A program made the position numbers and the translations under genes. The notes under the pieces were generated by a model. It had not been told where the DNA came from. It was given only the letters and a program-made list of their open reading frames with translations, and made no database searches. A stretch of 64,000 nucleotides of DNA from Sphingomonas sp. 8AM (GTDB taxonomy: Bacteria; Pseudomonadota; Alphaproteobacteria; Sphingomonadales; Sphingomonadaceae). Below, piece after piece: positions 55,924-64,000 of this stretch. The stretch's first letter is position 1; each line of letters begins with the position of its first letter. Location of the stretch: the NCBI RefSeq assembly GCF_902506455.1, contig NZ_LR733844.1, forward strand, positions 1,006,863-1,070,862. The letters run 5' to 3'.

Positions 55924-56991
55924 TCAGCCCGCAACGCGCGGGCGACGGCGCGGCACGGCATCCGACTGCCGCCGGATCAGCGCGTAATCGACCACAACAT
56001 GCGGATGATCCTCGCTGCTACCGGCACGGCGCTGCCGAATCTCGCGCATCAGCAGGTCGACCGCGGTCCGCGCCATGTCACTGACCGGCTGGCGGATCGT
56101 GGTCAGCTCCGGCCAGACCGTCGTCGCGAGCGCCGAATCGTCGAACCCGCAGACGGTCAGGTCGCCCGGCACGTCGAGGTCGCGGCGGTGCGCGATCGCG
56201 ACGGTCGCGGCAGCCATGTCGTCGTTGCTGGCGAAGATCGCGGTCGGCGCGTCGGGCAGGTCGAGCAACCGCTCCGCCGCATCGAGCCCGGAGCGATAAC
56301 CGAAATCGCCCGCGGCGATCAGCGCGTCGTCAATGTCGAGCCCCATGTCGATCAGCGCGTCGCGATAACCGGCAAGCCGCTCGCCGGTTGCGCTCTGGTT
56401 CGCGGCGCCGGTGACGAAGCCGATCCGGCGATGCCCGAGCGTGCCGAGATGACGCGTCATCTCGTAAGCGGCCTTGCGATCGTCGATGCTGACCGACAGC
56501 GCCCATTCCGGCGCGCGCCCGGTCGAGACCGCGACGACCGGCACGTCGCGCTCGCGCAGCATCGCCAGCACCGTCTCGGCGTCACCGAGCGGGGGCGGCA
56601 GCAGCAGGCCGTCGACGCGGCCGTGCAACAGATGCTCGATCGCCGCCACCTCGCCGCCCGCGGCGCATTGCTCGACGATGATCTGGCCGTTCTGGCGCGC
56701 GGCCTGATCGAGGCAGCCGACGAGGAACTCGCTGAAGTAGAACAGGCTGGTCGTGGTGTGCAGCACGCCGAGCCGGAAATCCTCACCGCCCGCCAGCATC
56801 CGCGCGGCCGCGGACGGCGCATAACGCAGCGCGGCGATCGCTTCCTCGACCCGTTCGCGGGTCGCATCGCGGACGCTGCCTTCGCGGTTGATGACGCGGC
56901 TGACCGTCATCGGCGACACGCCCGCGCGCGCCGCGACGTCGCTGATCGTCGGGGCGTTGCGTTGGCGGCGCGACCCGCGCGGTTCGTTCAT
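55924..56991 (-). CDS. LacI/GalR-family regulator of the glucuronoxylan locus
   Basis: This 355-residue regulator has an N-terminal helix-turn-helix (TISDVAARAGVSPMTVSRVIN, about residues 15-35) with the hinge region SAAARMLAGGE, and a periplasmic-binding-protein-like sensor domain (FASNDDMAAATV, VCGFDDSALATTVWPELTTIRQP). It starts at ATG 56991, 59 bases after aguA stops on the same strand, so it is probably its operon partner. Operator-like dyads at 59182-59195 and 62033-62046 are its likely targets. The inducer is probably a glucuronate or xylan-derived compound (inference). Confidence 0.92.
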   Translation of the reverse strand: MNEPRGSRRQRNAPTISDVAARAGVSPMTVSRVINREGSVRDATRERVEEAIAALRYAPSAAARMLAGGEDFRLGVLHTTTSLFYFSEFLVGCLDQAARQNGQIIVEQCAAGGEVAAIEHLLHGRVDGLLLPPPLGDAETVLAMLRERDVPVVAVSTGRAPEWALSVSIDDRKAAYEMTRHLGTLGHRRIGFVTGAANQSATGERLAGYRDALIDMGLDIDDALIAAGDFGYRSGLDAAERLLDLPDAPTAIFASNDDMAAATVAIAHRRDLDVPGDLTVCGFDDSALATTVWPELTTIRQPVSDMARTAVDLLMREIRQRRAGSSEDHPHVVVDYALIRRQSDAVPRRRPRVAG

Positions 56992-57050
56992 GCCGGACAG
57001 TCCATGCGCACGGTTCTTGGCGACCGCGGGCGACGCCGGCAAGCGTCAGA

Positions 57051-59132
57051 TTAATCGTGGTGACCCGGAACGTACGGAAAGGACTGCGCCTTGTACCACG
57101 CCAGATCGTGCAGGGGTGGCGCGACCCCGGCGGGCAGGGCGCGGCCGTTGACCGACATCCAGTAAGCAAGACTGGCGTCGCGCCACCAGCGCGCCTCGCG
57201 TTCCTGCACCGCCAGATCGGTGGCGGTTTTCTGCCAGCGCTCGTCATCGACCTGCGCGCGCACGCCGTCCCATTGCTGTCGCATCGCCGCGACATAGGCC
57301 ACGCCGCGATCGTAATGCGCGACGAGATCCTCCCATAGCGTCTTGCCCGACGGCATCTTCCGGTCCCATGCCACATGGTGGAACCACAACAGGTCGCGGT
57401 CGGGCGTGGTCTTCGGGTCGGCGAACGTTCTGGCGACCTTCGGCGCATATTGCGCGACCGCGTTGCTGCCGGTCCTCGTCCGGTCGAAGCCGATGCCGTT
57501 GCGGTCGGCCTTGTGATAATAGACCGGGTTCCACTCCGGCCGTGCGAGATCGGCGACCCACGGCCCCGGCCCGTAATGGTGGCCGGTCGCCATCAGATGC
57601 GCGAGCCCGAGCGCGCCGGTGTAATCGACCACCGCCTCGCGCGAGCCCATCATCATCGCGAGCGCGGTGTCGACCACCTGCCGGTCGGTACCAAACGTCT
57701 GCTGCGCCCATTCGTGCGCGATCGGCGCCGCCGCCAGCGTCGGGTCCCACGCCATCCGGCCGAAGGCGTACCAATTGGCCTGATTGAAGGTCGAGCTCGA
57801 CCAGTCGCGGTCGCGCCCGATATTGGCCACACCCGCCATGCCGGTCAGGCGGTGCCGCTCGCTGGTGCCGTCGACGACGCTCGCGACGGTTTCGTTGCCG
57901 CGTCCGGTCCTGGCCGACAGCACTTCCTCGAACAGCGGGCCAAGATAGGCGAGGTGGGTCGCGAAGCCGAGATATTCCTTGGTGATCTGGAATTCGACCA
58001 TCAGCGGGGTCTTCGGCATCGCGCCGAACAACGGATGGAACGGCTCGCGCGGCTGGAAGTCGATCGCGCCGTTCTTCACCTGCACCAGCACATTGTCGGC
58101 GAAGGTGCCGTCGAGCGGCTTGAACTCGGTATACGCCTGTTTTGCCCGGTCCTCGGGATCGGTTTCGGCATAGACGAAAGCGCGCCACATCACGAGCCCG
58201 CCGTGCGGCCTGACCGCGGCGGCTAGCATGTTCGCGCCGTCGGCGTGGCTGGCGCCATAATCGCGCGGGCCGGGCTGGCCTTCGCTGTTCGCTTTCACGA
58301 GGAAGCCACCGAAGTCGGGGATTGCGCGGTAGATCTCGTCGGCCTTCGCCTTCCACCATGCGGCAACCCGCGGGTCGCGCGGGTCGGCGGTCTTGAGCCC
58401 GCCCAGCTCGATCGGCGCGGAGAAGCGCGCGGAGAGATAGACCTTGATCCCCCACGGGCGGAACACGTCCGCCAGCGCGGCCGCCTTGGCGATGTAGCGC
58501 GGGGTGAGGCTGTCCGCCTTGGCGTTGACGTTGTTGAGGACGGTGCCGTTGATGCCGATCGAGGCATTGGCGCGCGCATAGTCGGTGTAGCGCGGGTCCT
58601 TGAGGTCGGGGAGCGTCCACCAGTCCCACAGCGACACGCCGGCATAGCCGCGCTCGACGGTGCCATCGAGATTGTCCCAATGGTTGAGCACGCGCAGCTT
58701 CACCTTCGGCGCGCTGGTCAGCGTCGCGGTGGCGGCCACCCCGCCGGTCGCGAGGTGGCGCAGCAGCGCGAACGCGCCGTACAGCGCGCCGCGATCGCTG
58801 TTACCGGCGACCAGCAGCGTCGGCGTGCCGTCGAGCGTGACGGGGCGGACCAGATAGCCTTCGTCGCCGAGCGGCGCGAACGGCAGCCGCAGCGCTGCGG
58901 TCCCGGTGTCGGCGGCAGTGGCGACGGTGACGTTCATGCCCGCGGGCAGCGCGCGCGACAGCTCGGCGGCGGCGAGGCGCAGCGTTGCGGTGTCGCCGCG
59001 GATCGCGACCGTCGTGGCGGCCGGTGCGGCGACCGGCGCGCGCAGCCACAGCCGGTATCCGTCGTCGGCGTGCGCCGTGCCTGCCATCAGCACGGCGAGC
59101 GCACCCAGCCATCCCGAACGTGCCTTCATCAT
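57051..59132 (-). CDS. aguA: Alpha-glucuronidase, GH67
   Basis: This 693-residue enzyme has a signal peptide (ends TAHADD) and the GH67 catalytic domain. It cleaves (4-O-methyl-)D-glucuronate from the non-reducing end of xylo-oligosaccharides. Expected catalytic segments are present: the acid Glu in KANSEGQPGP, the Asp in NGAIDFQPREP and the Glu in LMVEFQITKEYLG. Two tandem ATGs (59132 and 59129) follow GGGAG. The gene is divergent from manD with a shared control region containing an operator-like dyad. Confidence 0.94.
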   Translation of the reverse strand: MMKARSGWLGALAVLMAGTAHADDGYRLWLRAPVAAPAATTVAIRGDTATLRLAAAELSRALPAGMNVTVATAADTGTAALRLPFAPLGDEGYLVRPVTLDGTPTLLVAGNSDRGALYGAFALLRHLATGGVAATATLTSAPKVKLRVLNHWDNLDGTVERGYAGVSLWDWWTLPDLKDPRYTDYARANASIGINGTVLNNVNAKADSLTPRYIAKAAALADVFRPWGIKVYLSARFSAPIELGGLKTADPRDPRVAAWWKAKADEIYRAIPDFGGFLVKANSEGQPGPRDYGASHADGANMLAAAVRPHGGLVMWRAFVYAETDPEDRAKQAYTEFKPLDGTFADNVLVQVKNGAIDFQPREPFHPLFGAMPKTPLMVEFQITKEYLGFATHLAYLGPLFEEVLSARTGRGNETVASVVDGTSERHRLTGMAGVANIGRDRDWSSSTFNQANWYAFGRMAWDPTLAAAPIAHEWAQQTFGTDRQVVDTALAMMMGSREAVVDYTGALGLAHLMATGHHYGPGPWVADLARPEWNPVYYHKADRNGIGFDRTRTGSNAVAQYAPKVARTFADPKTTPDRDLLWFHHVAWDRKMPSGKTLWEDLVAHYDRGVAYVAAMRQQWDGVRAQVDDERWQKTATDLAVQEREARWWRDASLAYWMSVNGRALPAGVAPPLHDLAWYKAQSFPYVPGHHD

Positions 59133-59181
59133 CGCTCCCGCTACCGCCGGCGGCATTGACAACGCCGCTTCTTGGTCGCCA

Positions 59182-59195
59182 TGGTAACGCTATCA
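59182..59195. promoter_or_regulatory. LacI-type operator candidate between aguA and manD
   Basis: TGGTAACGCTATCA fits TGNTANCGNTANCA. It lies 50 bases upstream of aguA and 157 bases upstream of manD, inside the 220-base divergent control region. It resembles xyl-boxes described for Xanthomonas (from memory). Confidence 0.65.
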
Positions 59196-59352
59196 GCATA
59201 AATTCACAAGTCTCGGCGGCAGATCGGGAGTGACTGGAGAGTGCGCGCGTGGCCGCCTATCGTCGAAAGAATGTGATCCGTGCACGGCGCGCGCCGCTGT
59301 GCCGGAACGCCGCCGCGCCGACCGTCACGCCCGCTTTCGCCTGAGAGAGACC

Positions 59353-60564
59353 ATGCCGATCATCACCGATGCCCGCGTCATCATCACGAGCCCGGGGCGT
59401 AACTTCGTCACGCTGAAGATCATTTGCGACGACGGCACGACCGGGGTCGGTGACGCGACGCTCAACGGCCGCGAACTGGCGGTCGCCGCTTACCTTTCCG
59501 AACATGTCGTGCCGTGCCTGATCGGGCGCGACGCGCACCGGATCGAGGACGTCTGGCAGTATCTCTACAAGGGTGCGTACTGGCGGCGCGGGCCGGTGAC
59601 GATGACCGCGATCGCGGCGGTCGACGTGGCACTGTGGGATATCAAGGGCAAGCTCGCCGGGCTGCCGGTCTATCAATTGCTGGGCGGCGCGAGCCGCGAG
59701 GCGTGCATGGTCTATGCGCATGCCAACGGCACCTCGATCGAGGACACGATCGCGGTCGCACTGGCCGAGCGCGACAAGGGCTATACGGCGATCCGGCTGC
59801 AATGCGGGGTGCCGGGGCTCGCCTCCACCTATGGCGTCGCCAAGCCGGGGCAGCGCTACGAGCCCGCCGATGCCGCGTTGCCGAGCGAATCGGTGTGGTC
59901 GACCGAGAAATATCTGCGTAACGTGCCGGAGCTGTTCGCGGCGGCGCGCGAGGCGCTGGGGCCGGACATTCACCTGCTCCACGACGTCCACCACCGGCTG
60001 ACCCCAATCGAGGCGGGGCGGCTGGGGCGCGATCTGGAGCCGTACCGCTTGTTCTGGATCGAGGACCCGACCCCGGCGGAGAACCAGGACGCGTTCCGGT
60101 TGATCCGCCAGCATACCACGACCCCGATCGCGGTCGGCGAGGTGTTCAATTCGATCTGGGACTGCAAGGCGCTGATTGAGAACCAGCTGATCGATTATGT
60201 CCGGTCGACGATCGTCCATGCCGGCGGGATCACGCATCTGCGCCGCGTCGCCGCGCTCGCCGATCTGTATCAGGTTCGCACCGGCTGCCATGGGGCGACC
60301 GATCTGTCGCCGATCACGATGGCGGCGGCGCTGCACTTCGGGCTGTCGATCCCGAACTTCGGGGTGCAGGAGCATATGCCGCACACCACCGAGACCGATA
60401 TGGTGTTCCCGCATTCCTACCGCTTCGAACAGGGCATGATGCATCCGGGTGATGCGCCGGGGCTGGGGGTCGATGTGGATGAGGCGCTGGCAGCGGGGTA
60501 TGAATACAAGCGCGCCTATCTGCCAGTGAACCGGCTGGAGGATGGCACGCTGTGGAGTTGGTGA
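59353..60564 (+). CDS. manD: D-mannonate dehydratase (enolase superfamily)
   Basis: This 403-residue protein dehydrates D-mannonate to 2-keto-3-deoxygluconate in glucuronate catabolism. It is similar throughout to the Novosphingobium ManD as I recall it: [83 protein letters not shown]. Metal ligands are the Asp in LLHD, the Glu in WIED and the Glu in AVGE. GAGAGA lies before the ATG. Upstream uronate isomerase and fructuronate reductase are not in the window. Confidence 0.95.
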   Translation: MPIITDARVIITSPGRNFVTLKIICDDGTTGVGDATLNGRELAVAAYLSEHVVPCLIGRDAHRIEDVWQYLYKGAYWRRGPVTMTAIAAVDVALWDIKGKLAGLPVYQLLGGASREACMVYAHANGTSIEDTIAVALAERDKGYTAIRLQCGVPGLASTYGVAKPGQRYEPADAALPSESVWSTEKYLRNVPELFAAAREALGPDIHLLHDVHHRLTPIEAGRLGRDLEPYRLFWIEDPTPAENQDAFRLIRQHTTTPIAVGEVFNSIWDCKALIENQLIDYVRSTIVHAGGITHLRRVAALADLYQVRTGCHGATDLSPITMAAALHFGLSIPNFGVQEHMPHTTETDMVFPHSYRFEQGMMHPGDAPGLGVDVDEALAAGYEYKRAYLPVNRLEDGTLWSW

Positions 60565-60575
60565 TGTTTTATTAC

Positions 60576-60667
60576 ATCGCCGCCCCGGCGCACGCCGGGG
60601 TCCAGTTACGGCGCGCTCGCGAGATGCGGCCATGTTTTCCAACTGGGCCCCGGCGTCCGCCGGGGTG
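60576..60667. repeat. Dispersed palindromic repeat, family 3
   Basis: Left arm CGCCCCGGCGCACGCCGGGG then TCCAG; right arm CTGGGCCCCGGCGTCCGCCG then GGGT. It separates manD from the transporter within the probable operon. Confidence 0.75.
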
Positions 60668-60691
60668 GTTGGTAGTTGAAGGGCCCATCGC

Positions 60692-62014
60692 ATGAGCGAC
60701 TTCACCGACGCCGCGCAGCACGCGCCCGAGACCGCCGTGCATGAGGTGCCGCGACCCAAGGGCCGCGTGCGCTGGATCATCTGCGCCTTGCTGTTCGCGG
60801 CGGTGGTGCTGTCGTACGTCGACCGGCTGGTGCTGGGGGTGCTCAAGCCGCAGCTCACCGAACTCTACCGATGGACGAACACCGGCTACGGCGACGTCAC
60901 CGGTTATTTTCAGGTCTTCTACGGGATCGGCTTCCTGATCTTCGGGTGGCTGATCGACCGAATCGGGCCGAAATACGGCTATCTGCTCGCGATGGGGAGC
61001 TGGACGCTCGGCCATTTCGCGCAGACGCTGGTCACCTCGACGACCGGCTTCGTGATCGCGCGCATCCCGCTCGCGTTCGGTGAGGCGGGTACTTACCCAT
61101 CCGCGCTCGCCGCCGCCTCGCAATGGTTTCCCAAGAAGGAGCGTGCGCTCGCGATCGGCGTCTTCAACGCCGGGGCGAACGTTGGCGCGGTCGTCACGCC
61201 GTTGCTGATCGGGTTCATCGTCGCCGGGCTGCTGCTCGACTGGCGCTGGGCGTTTATCATCACCGGGCTGTTCAATCTGGTGTGGCTGTTCGCGTGGTGG
61301 CGGCTCTACCACAAGCCCGCCGAGCATCCGCGGTTGACGACCGAGGAGCGTGCGTGGATCGAAACCGAGCCGGCGGTCGATCAGGGCCGCGCCGGCTTCC
61401 TGCGCGTGCTGCGGCATCGCGAGGCATGGGCCTATATGGCGGGGCGGTTCCTGATCGATCCCGTCTGGTGGACGTTCCTGTTCTGGCTGCCGGACTTTTT
61501 CAACAAGCAATATGGCTATGATCTGAAGAGCTTCGGGCCGCCGCTGGTTGCGATCTACATCCTCGCCGATCTCGGCGCGATCGCGGGCGGCTGGTATTCT
61601 TCGCACCTGCTCAAGCGTGGGGTGGCGACCGGGCGCGCCCGCAAGCGGGCGATGTTCGCCTGCGCGCTGTTCGCGCTGCCGGTGATGTTCGCGGGGCAGG
61701 CGAGCAACATCTGGATCGCGGTGACGCTGATCGGGCTGGCCTGCGCGGCGCATCAGGGCTTTTCGACCAATCTGTTCGCGCTGCCGGGCGACCAGTTTCC
61801 GCGCTTCGCACAGGGGACGCTGATCGGGCTCGGCGGATTCGCCGGGGCGGTCGGCGGGTTCATCGCATCGAAGTCGCTGGGGCTGCTGCTCGATACCGTC
61901 GGGAGCTACGGGCCGTTCTTCGTGGCGTGCGGGGTGGCATATCTGGTGGCGTTGCTGGTTTTCCACCTGCTCAACCCGCACTACCGCGACGTTCGCCTGA
62001 CACCGGCCGGTTGA
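60692..62014 (+). CDS. MFS transporter, hexuronate (ExuT)-like
   Basis: This 440-residue carrier has twelve predicted helices and features of the anion:cation symporter family: YVDRLVLGVLKPQL, GYFQVFYGIGFLIFGWLIDRIGPK, RIPLAFGEAGTYPSALAAASQWFPKKERALAIG, LPGDQFPRFAQGTLIGLGGFAG. ExuT homologues import glucuronate or galacturonate. Between manD and the esterase, glucuronate or aldonate is the likely cargo (inference). Confidence 0.9.
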   Translation: MSDFTDAAQHAPETAVHEVPRPKGRVRWIICALLFAAVVLSYVDRLVLGVLKPQLTELYRWTNTGYGDVTGYFQVFYGIGFLIFGWLIDRIGPKYGYLLAMGSWTLGHFAQTLVTSTTGFVIARIPLAFGEAGTYPSALAAASQWFPKKERALAIGVFNAGANVGAVVTPLLIGFIVAGLLLDWRWAFIITGLFNLVWLFAWWRLYHKPAEHPRLTTEERAWIETEPAVDQGRAGFLRVLRHREAWAYMAGRFLIDPVWWTFLFWLPDFFNKQYGYDLKSFGPPLVAIYILADLGAIAGGWYSSHLLKRGVATGRARKRAMFACALFALPVMFAGQASNIWIAVTLIGLACAAHQGFSTNLFALPGDQFPRFAQGTLIGLGGFAGAVGGFIASKSLGLLLDTVGSYGPFFVACGVAYLVALLVFHLLNPHYRDVRLTPAG

Positions 62015-62032
62015 CGGACGCGCCCAAGTGTT

Positions 62033-62046
62033 TGATACCGCTATCA
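62033..62046. promoter_or_regulatory. LacI-type operator candidate after the transporter gene
   Basis: TGATACCGCTATCA is a close match to TGNTANCGNTANCA with symmetric TGATA/TATCA ends. It lies 19 bases after the transporter stop and suggests a second promoter for the esterase and xylD genes. Confidence 0.6.
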
Positions 62047-62107
62047 ACGCCGTGCGAGCATGTTCTCGGATCAGGTGCGACCGGCGCGAACGGTCAGGGA
62101 GAGAAAG

Positions 62108-62191
62108 ATGTCGATGATCATGCCCGGCTCGAATCGTGCCGTTGACGACGTCTTTCCTCCGTTGCCGCCCGGCAGCTGCCCGTTTTTCTGA
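62108..62191 (+). CDS. 27-codon leader-like small ORF
   Basis: An ATG at 62108 preceded by GGGAGAGAAAG starts a 27-residue frame (MSMIMPGSNR through SCPFF) ending in TGA. It is too short and plain to assign. It lies downstream of an operator-like dyad and upstream of a terminator-like hairpin, as a leader peptide would, or it may be the stub of a deleted gene. Confidence 0.35.
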   Translation: MSMIMPGSNRAVDDVFPPLPPGSCPFF

Positions 62192-62241
62192 TTTCGTTAG
62201 GCGCGCCGTTTTTCTCCCCTTTATTCGGCGCGTCGACTCTC

Positions 62242-62278
62242 GGGGCCGGTCTCTTCGCGAGCCCGGCCCTTCTTTCTT
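62242..62278 (+). terminator. Terminator-like hairpin before the esterase gene
   Basis: GGGCCGG (62243-62249) pairs with CCGGCCC (62263-62269); CTC and GAG extend the stem inward past one mismatch, and TTCTTTCTT follows. A weaker GGCGCGCCG/CGGCGCGTC stem precedes it. Confidence 0.6.
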
Positions 62279-62289
62279 CCGGAGCGACC

Positions 62290-63504
62290 ATGCGATCCTC
62301 GTTCGTGCTTGCCGCCGCGATGTTCAGCCTCGCCGCCACTCCCGCCGGTGCGCGCTCCTGTAGCTGGCAGGCGGCGTGGGCGTCGGCGCAAATGACGCCG
62401 GAGGGCAACAACGTCCTTCCCGCGGACGCGCTGCGCGATGCGACGCTGCGCCAGATCGTCCGCCCGTCGCTGGGTGGCGCGCGGGTGCGGGTGCGGTTTT
62501 CAAACACTTATGGGCGCGCGCCGCTGCGCATCGCTGCCGCGAGCCTCGCGCGCTCGGCGGACCTCGCCAGCGCGCGGGTGACGCCGGGCAGCCTGCGCGC
62601 GCTGTCGTTCGGCGGTGCGCGCGACGTGATCGTGCCGCCCGGCGCGGAATATTGGAGCGATGGGGTGACGCTGCCGGTCGCGGCGTTCGACGATCTGGCG
62701 GTGTCGGCCTATTTGCCCGTAGCGCCGGACGGGCAGACTTCGCACCCCGGATCGCGCGCGACCTCGTGGATCGTGAAGGGCGATGCGACCGGTTCGGCTG
62801 ACCTGACGGGCGCGACCGGGACCGATCACTGGTTTCAGCTTTCTGGCGTGGAGGTCGAGCGCTGCGCCGCGCCAGCCGGGGTGGTCGCGTTCGGCGATTC
62901 GATCACTGATGGCTATGGCGTGAAGCCCAACACCAACGCGCGCTGGACCGACGGGCTCGCGCGGCGGCTGGGCGGCAAGGCGGCGGTGCTCAACCTCGGG
63001 ATCGGCGGCAACCGCGTATTGCTCGACGGGCTCGGGCCGAATGCGATGGCGCGCTTCGATCGCGACGTGCTCGGGCAGGCGGGGGCGAGGCATCTGATCG
63101 TGCTGGAGGGTGTCAACGATATCGGCGTGCTGACCCGCGAGCAGCCTGCGACCCCGGAGGCGCATCTCAATCTGGTGGCCGGGGTGACGGGTGCCTATGC
63201 GCAGATGGTGGCGCGGGCGCATGCCAGGGGAATGACGGTGCATCTCGCGACGATCATGCCGTTCTCGACCAACGCTTATTACCATCCCGGCGCCGCGAGC
63301 GAGGCGGACCGGCAGGCGATCAACGCGTGGATCCGCACGCCGGGGAACGCCGATCATGTGATCGATTTCGACCGGCTGATGCGCGATCCGGCGCAGCCCG
63401 ACCGGCTGCTCCCCGCCTATGACAGCGGCGACGGGCTGCACCCGAGCATCGCCGGCTATCGTGCGATGGCCGAAGGGATTTCGCTGGCGCCATTGCGGCG
63501 ATAG
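62290..63504 (+). CDS. XynE-like SGNH/GDSL esterase
   Basis: This 404-residue secreted enzyme (signal peptide ending PAGARS) has SGNH block I with Ser204 in [11 protein letters not shown], the Gly of GIGGNR, the Asn in LEGVNDIG and the Asp/His pair in DGLHPS. The pattern fits the XynE-like subgroup, whose founder lies in a xylanase cluster. It may remove acetyl or other ester groups from xylan. The N-terminal about 190 residues form a beta-rich accessory region. GGAG precedes ATG 62290. Confidence 0.9.
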   Translation: MRSSFVLAAAMFSLAATPAGARSCSWQAAWASAQMTPEGNNVLPADALRDATLRQIVRPSLGGARVRVRFSNTYGRAPLRIAAASLARSADLASARVTPGSLRALSFGGARDVIVPPGAEYWSDGVTLPVAAFDDLAVSAYLPVAPDGQTSHPGSRATSWIVKGDATGSADLTGATGTDHWFQLSGVEVERCAAPAGVVAFGDSITDGYGVKPNTNARWTDGLARRLGGKAAVLNLGIGGNRVLLDGLGPNAMARFDRDVLGQAGARHLIVLEGVNDIGVLTREQPATPEAHLNLVAGVTGAYAQMVARAHARGMTVHLATIMPFSTNAYYHPGAASEADRQAINAWIRTPGNADHVIDFDRLMRDPAQPDRLLPAYDSGDGLHPSIAGYRAMAEGISLAPLRR

Positions 63505-63554
63505 ATGCTATTTGTCCGACTATATATCTGTTTGCCGCTCTGGAGTCCGCCTGC

Positions 63555-64000
63555 ATGACCGCCCCCCACGATCCGACGAAGCTGCGCAGCCGCGCGTGGT
63601 TCGACAATCCGGCGAACATCGACATGACGGCGCTGTATCTGGAGCGCTATCTGAACTTCGGGCTGACGCTGGAGGAATTGCAGTCGGGTCGCCCGATCAT
63701 CGGCATCGCGCAGACCGGCTCTGACCTCAGCCCGTGCAACCGCCACCATCTGGTGCTGGCCGAGCGCGTGCGGGAGGGCGTGCGCGAGATGGGCGGGATC
63801 GTGCTGGAATTCCCGGTGCATCCGATCCAGGAAACCGGCAAGCGCCCGACCGCCGGGCTCGACCGCAACCTGGCGTATCTCGGGCTGGTCGAGGTCTTGT
63901 ACGGCTATCCGCTCGACGGCGTGGTGCTGACGATCGGTTGCGACAAGACGACCCCGGCGTGCCTGATGGCGGCGGCGACGGTCAACATCCCGGCGATCGC
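63555..64000 (+). CDS. xylD: D-xylonate dehydratase-like IlvD/Edd family (3' end outside window)
   Basis: The frame is open to the window end, with 148 codons visible. The first residues ([57 protein letters not shown] region) closely match Caulobacter-type D-xylonate dehydratase as I recall it. Iron-sulfur ligand candidates are Cys61 (SPCNRHH) and Cys129 (GCDKTTP). The enzyme feeds the oxidative xylose pathway. L-arabinonate dehydratase is the close alternative. It follows the esterase by 50 bases. Confidence 0.88.
   Translation, partial: MTAPHDPTKLRSRAWFDNPANIDMTALYLERYLNFGLTLEELQSGRPIIGIAQTGSDLSPCNRHHLVLAERVREGVREMGGIVLEFPVHPIQETGKRPTAGLDRNLAYLGLVEVLYGYPLDGVVLTIGCDKTTPACLMAAATVNIPAI

Overview
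The window reads as a chromosomal segment of a high-GC alphaproteobacterium of the order Sphingomonadales, probably Sphingomonas or a close relative. Pointers are a TonB-Xanth-Caul type receptor, a PEPxxW-type CTERM protein, UPF0262, an FzlA-like GST, an HWE-family kinase, a ManD that closely resembles the Novosphingobium enzyme as I recall it, and many short palindromic intergenic repeats. There are about 50 protein genes and two tRNAs. I see no phage, plasmid, insertion-sequence transposase or CRISPR array.

Layout. 1-6 kb: envelope quality control (hflK partial, hflC, a DegP/HtrA protease), a HerA-like ATPase and queH. 6-12 kb: an OmpR-type two-component pair, a five-PAS HWE kinase and a LysR regulator. 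12-14 kb: malate synthase G. 14-20 kb: a TonB receptor, an esterase and a GH43 glycosidase (plant-polysaccharide set). 20-31 kb: purU, acs, tRNA-Leu, cdd, a GH25 hydrolase, UPF0262, dnaB, an outer-membrane protein, a DUF4403 lipoprotein, and pit with its DUF47 partner. 31-40 kb: treY-malQ-treZ-glgX, which converts alpha-glucan to trehalose. 40-48 kb: a chemoreceptor, tRNA-Lys abutting folK, a family 5 uracil-DNA glycosylase, aguB, a PEP-CTERM protein, a nucleoside transporter and a queuosine-precursor transporter. 48-51 kb: a tight run argB, yggT, DUF167, folD, marC. 51-56 kb: a GT-C-like membrane protein divergent from GtrA plus a methyltransferase, then the overlapping yjbQ-csaA-fzlA-like set. 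56-64 kb: a glucuronoxylan locus (LacI regulator, GH67 alpha-glucuronidase, mannonate dehydratase, hexuronate-type MFS transporter, XynE-like SGNH esterase, and a xylonate dehydratase cut by the window end).

The most interesting signal is regulatory. Three 14-bp dyads fit TGNTANCGNTANCA and a fourth is weaker. They lie in front of the GH67/manD pair, after the MFS gene, and about 40 kb away in front of the GH43 and esterase genes. This suggests one LacI-family xylan regulon joining two distant loci. One of the sites precedes a 27-codon leader ORF and a terminator-like hairpin ahead of the XynE-like esterase.

A second theme is repeats. At least five families of 75-136 bp imperfect palindromes, several sharing GTC/GAC ends and an inner TCCAG/CTGGA, fill most gaps between genes, sometimes inside probable operons.
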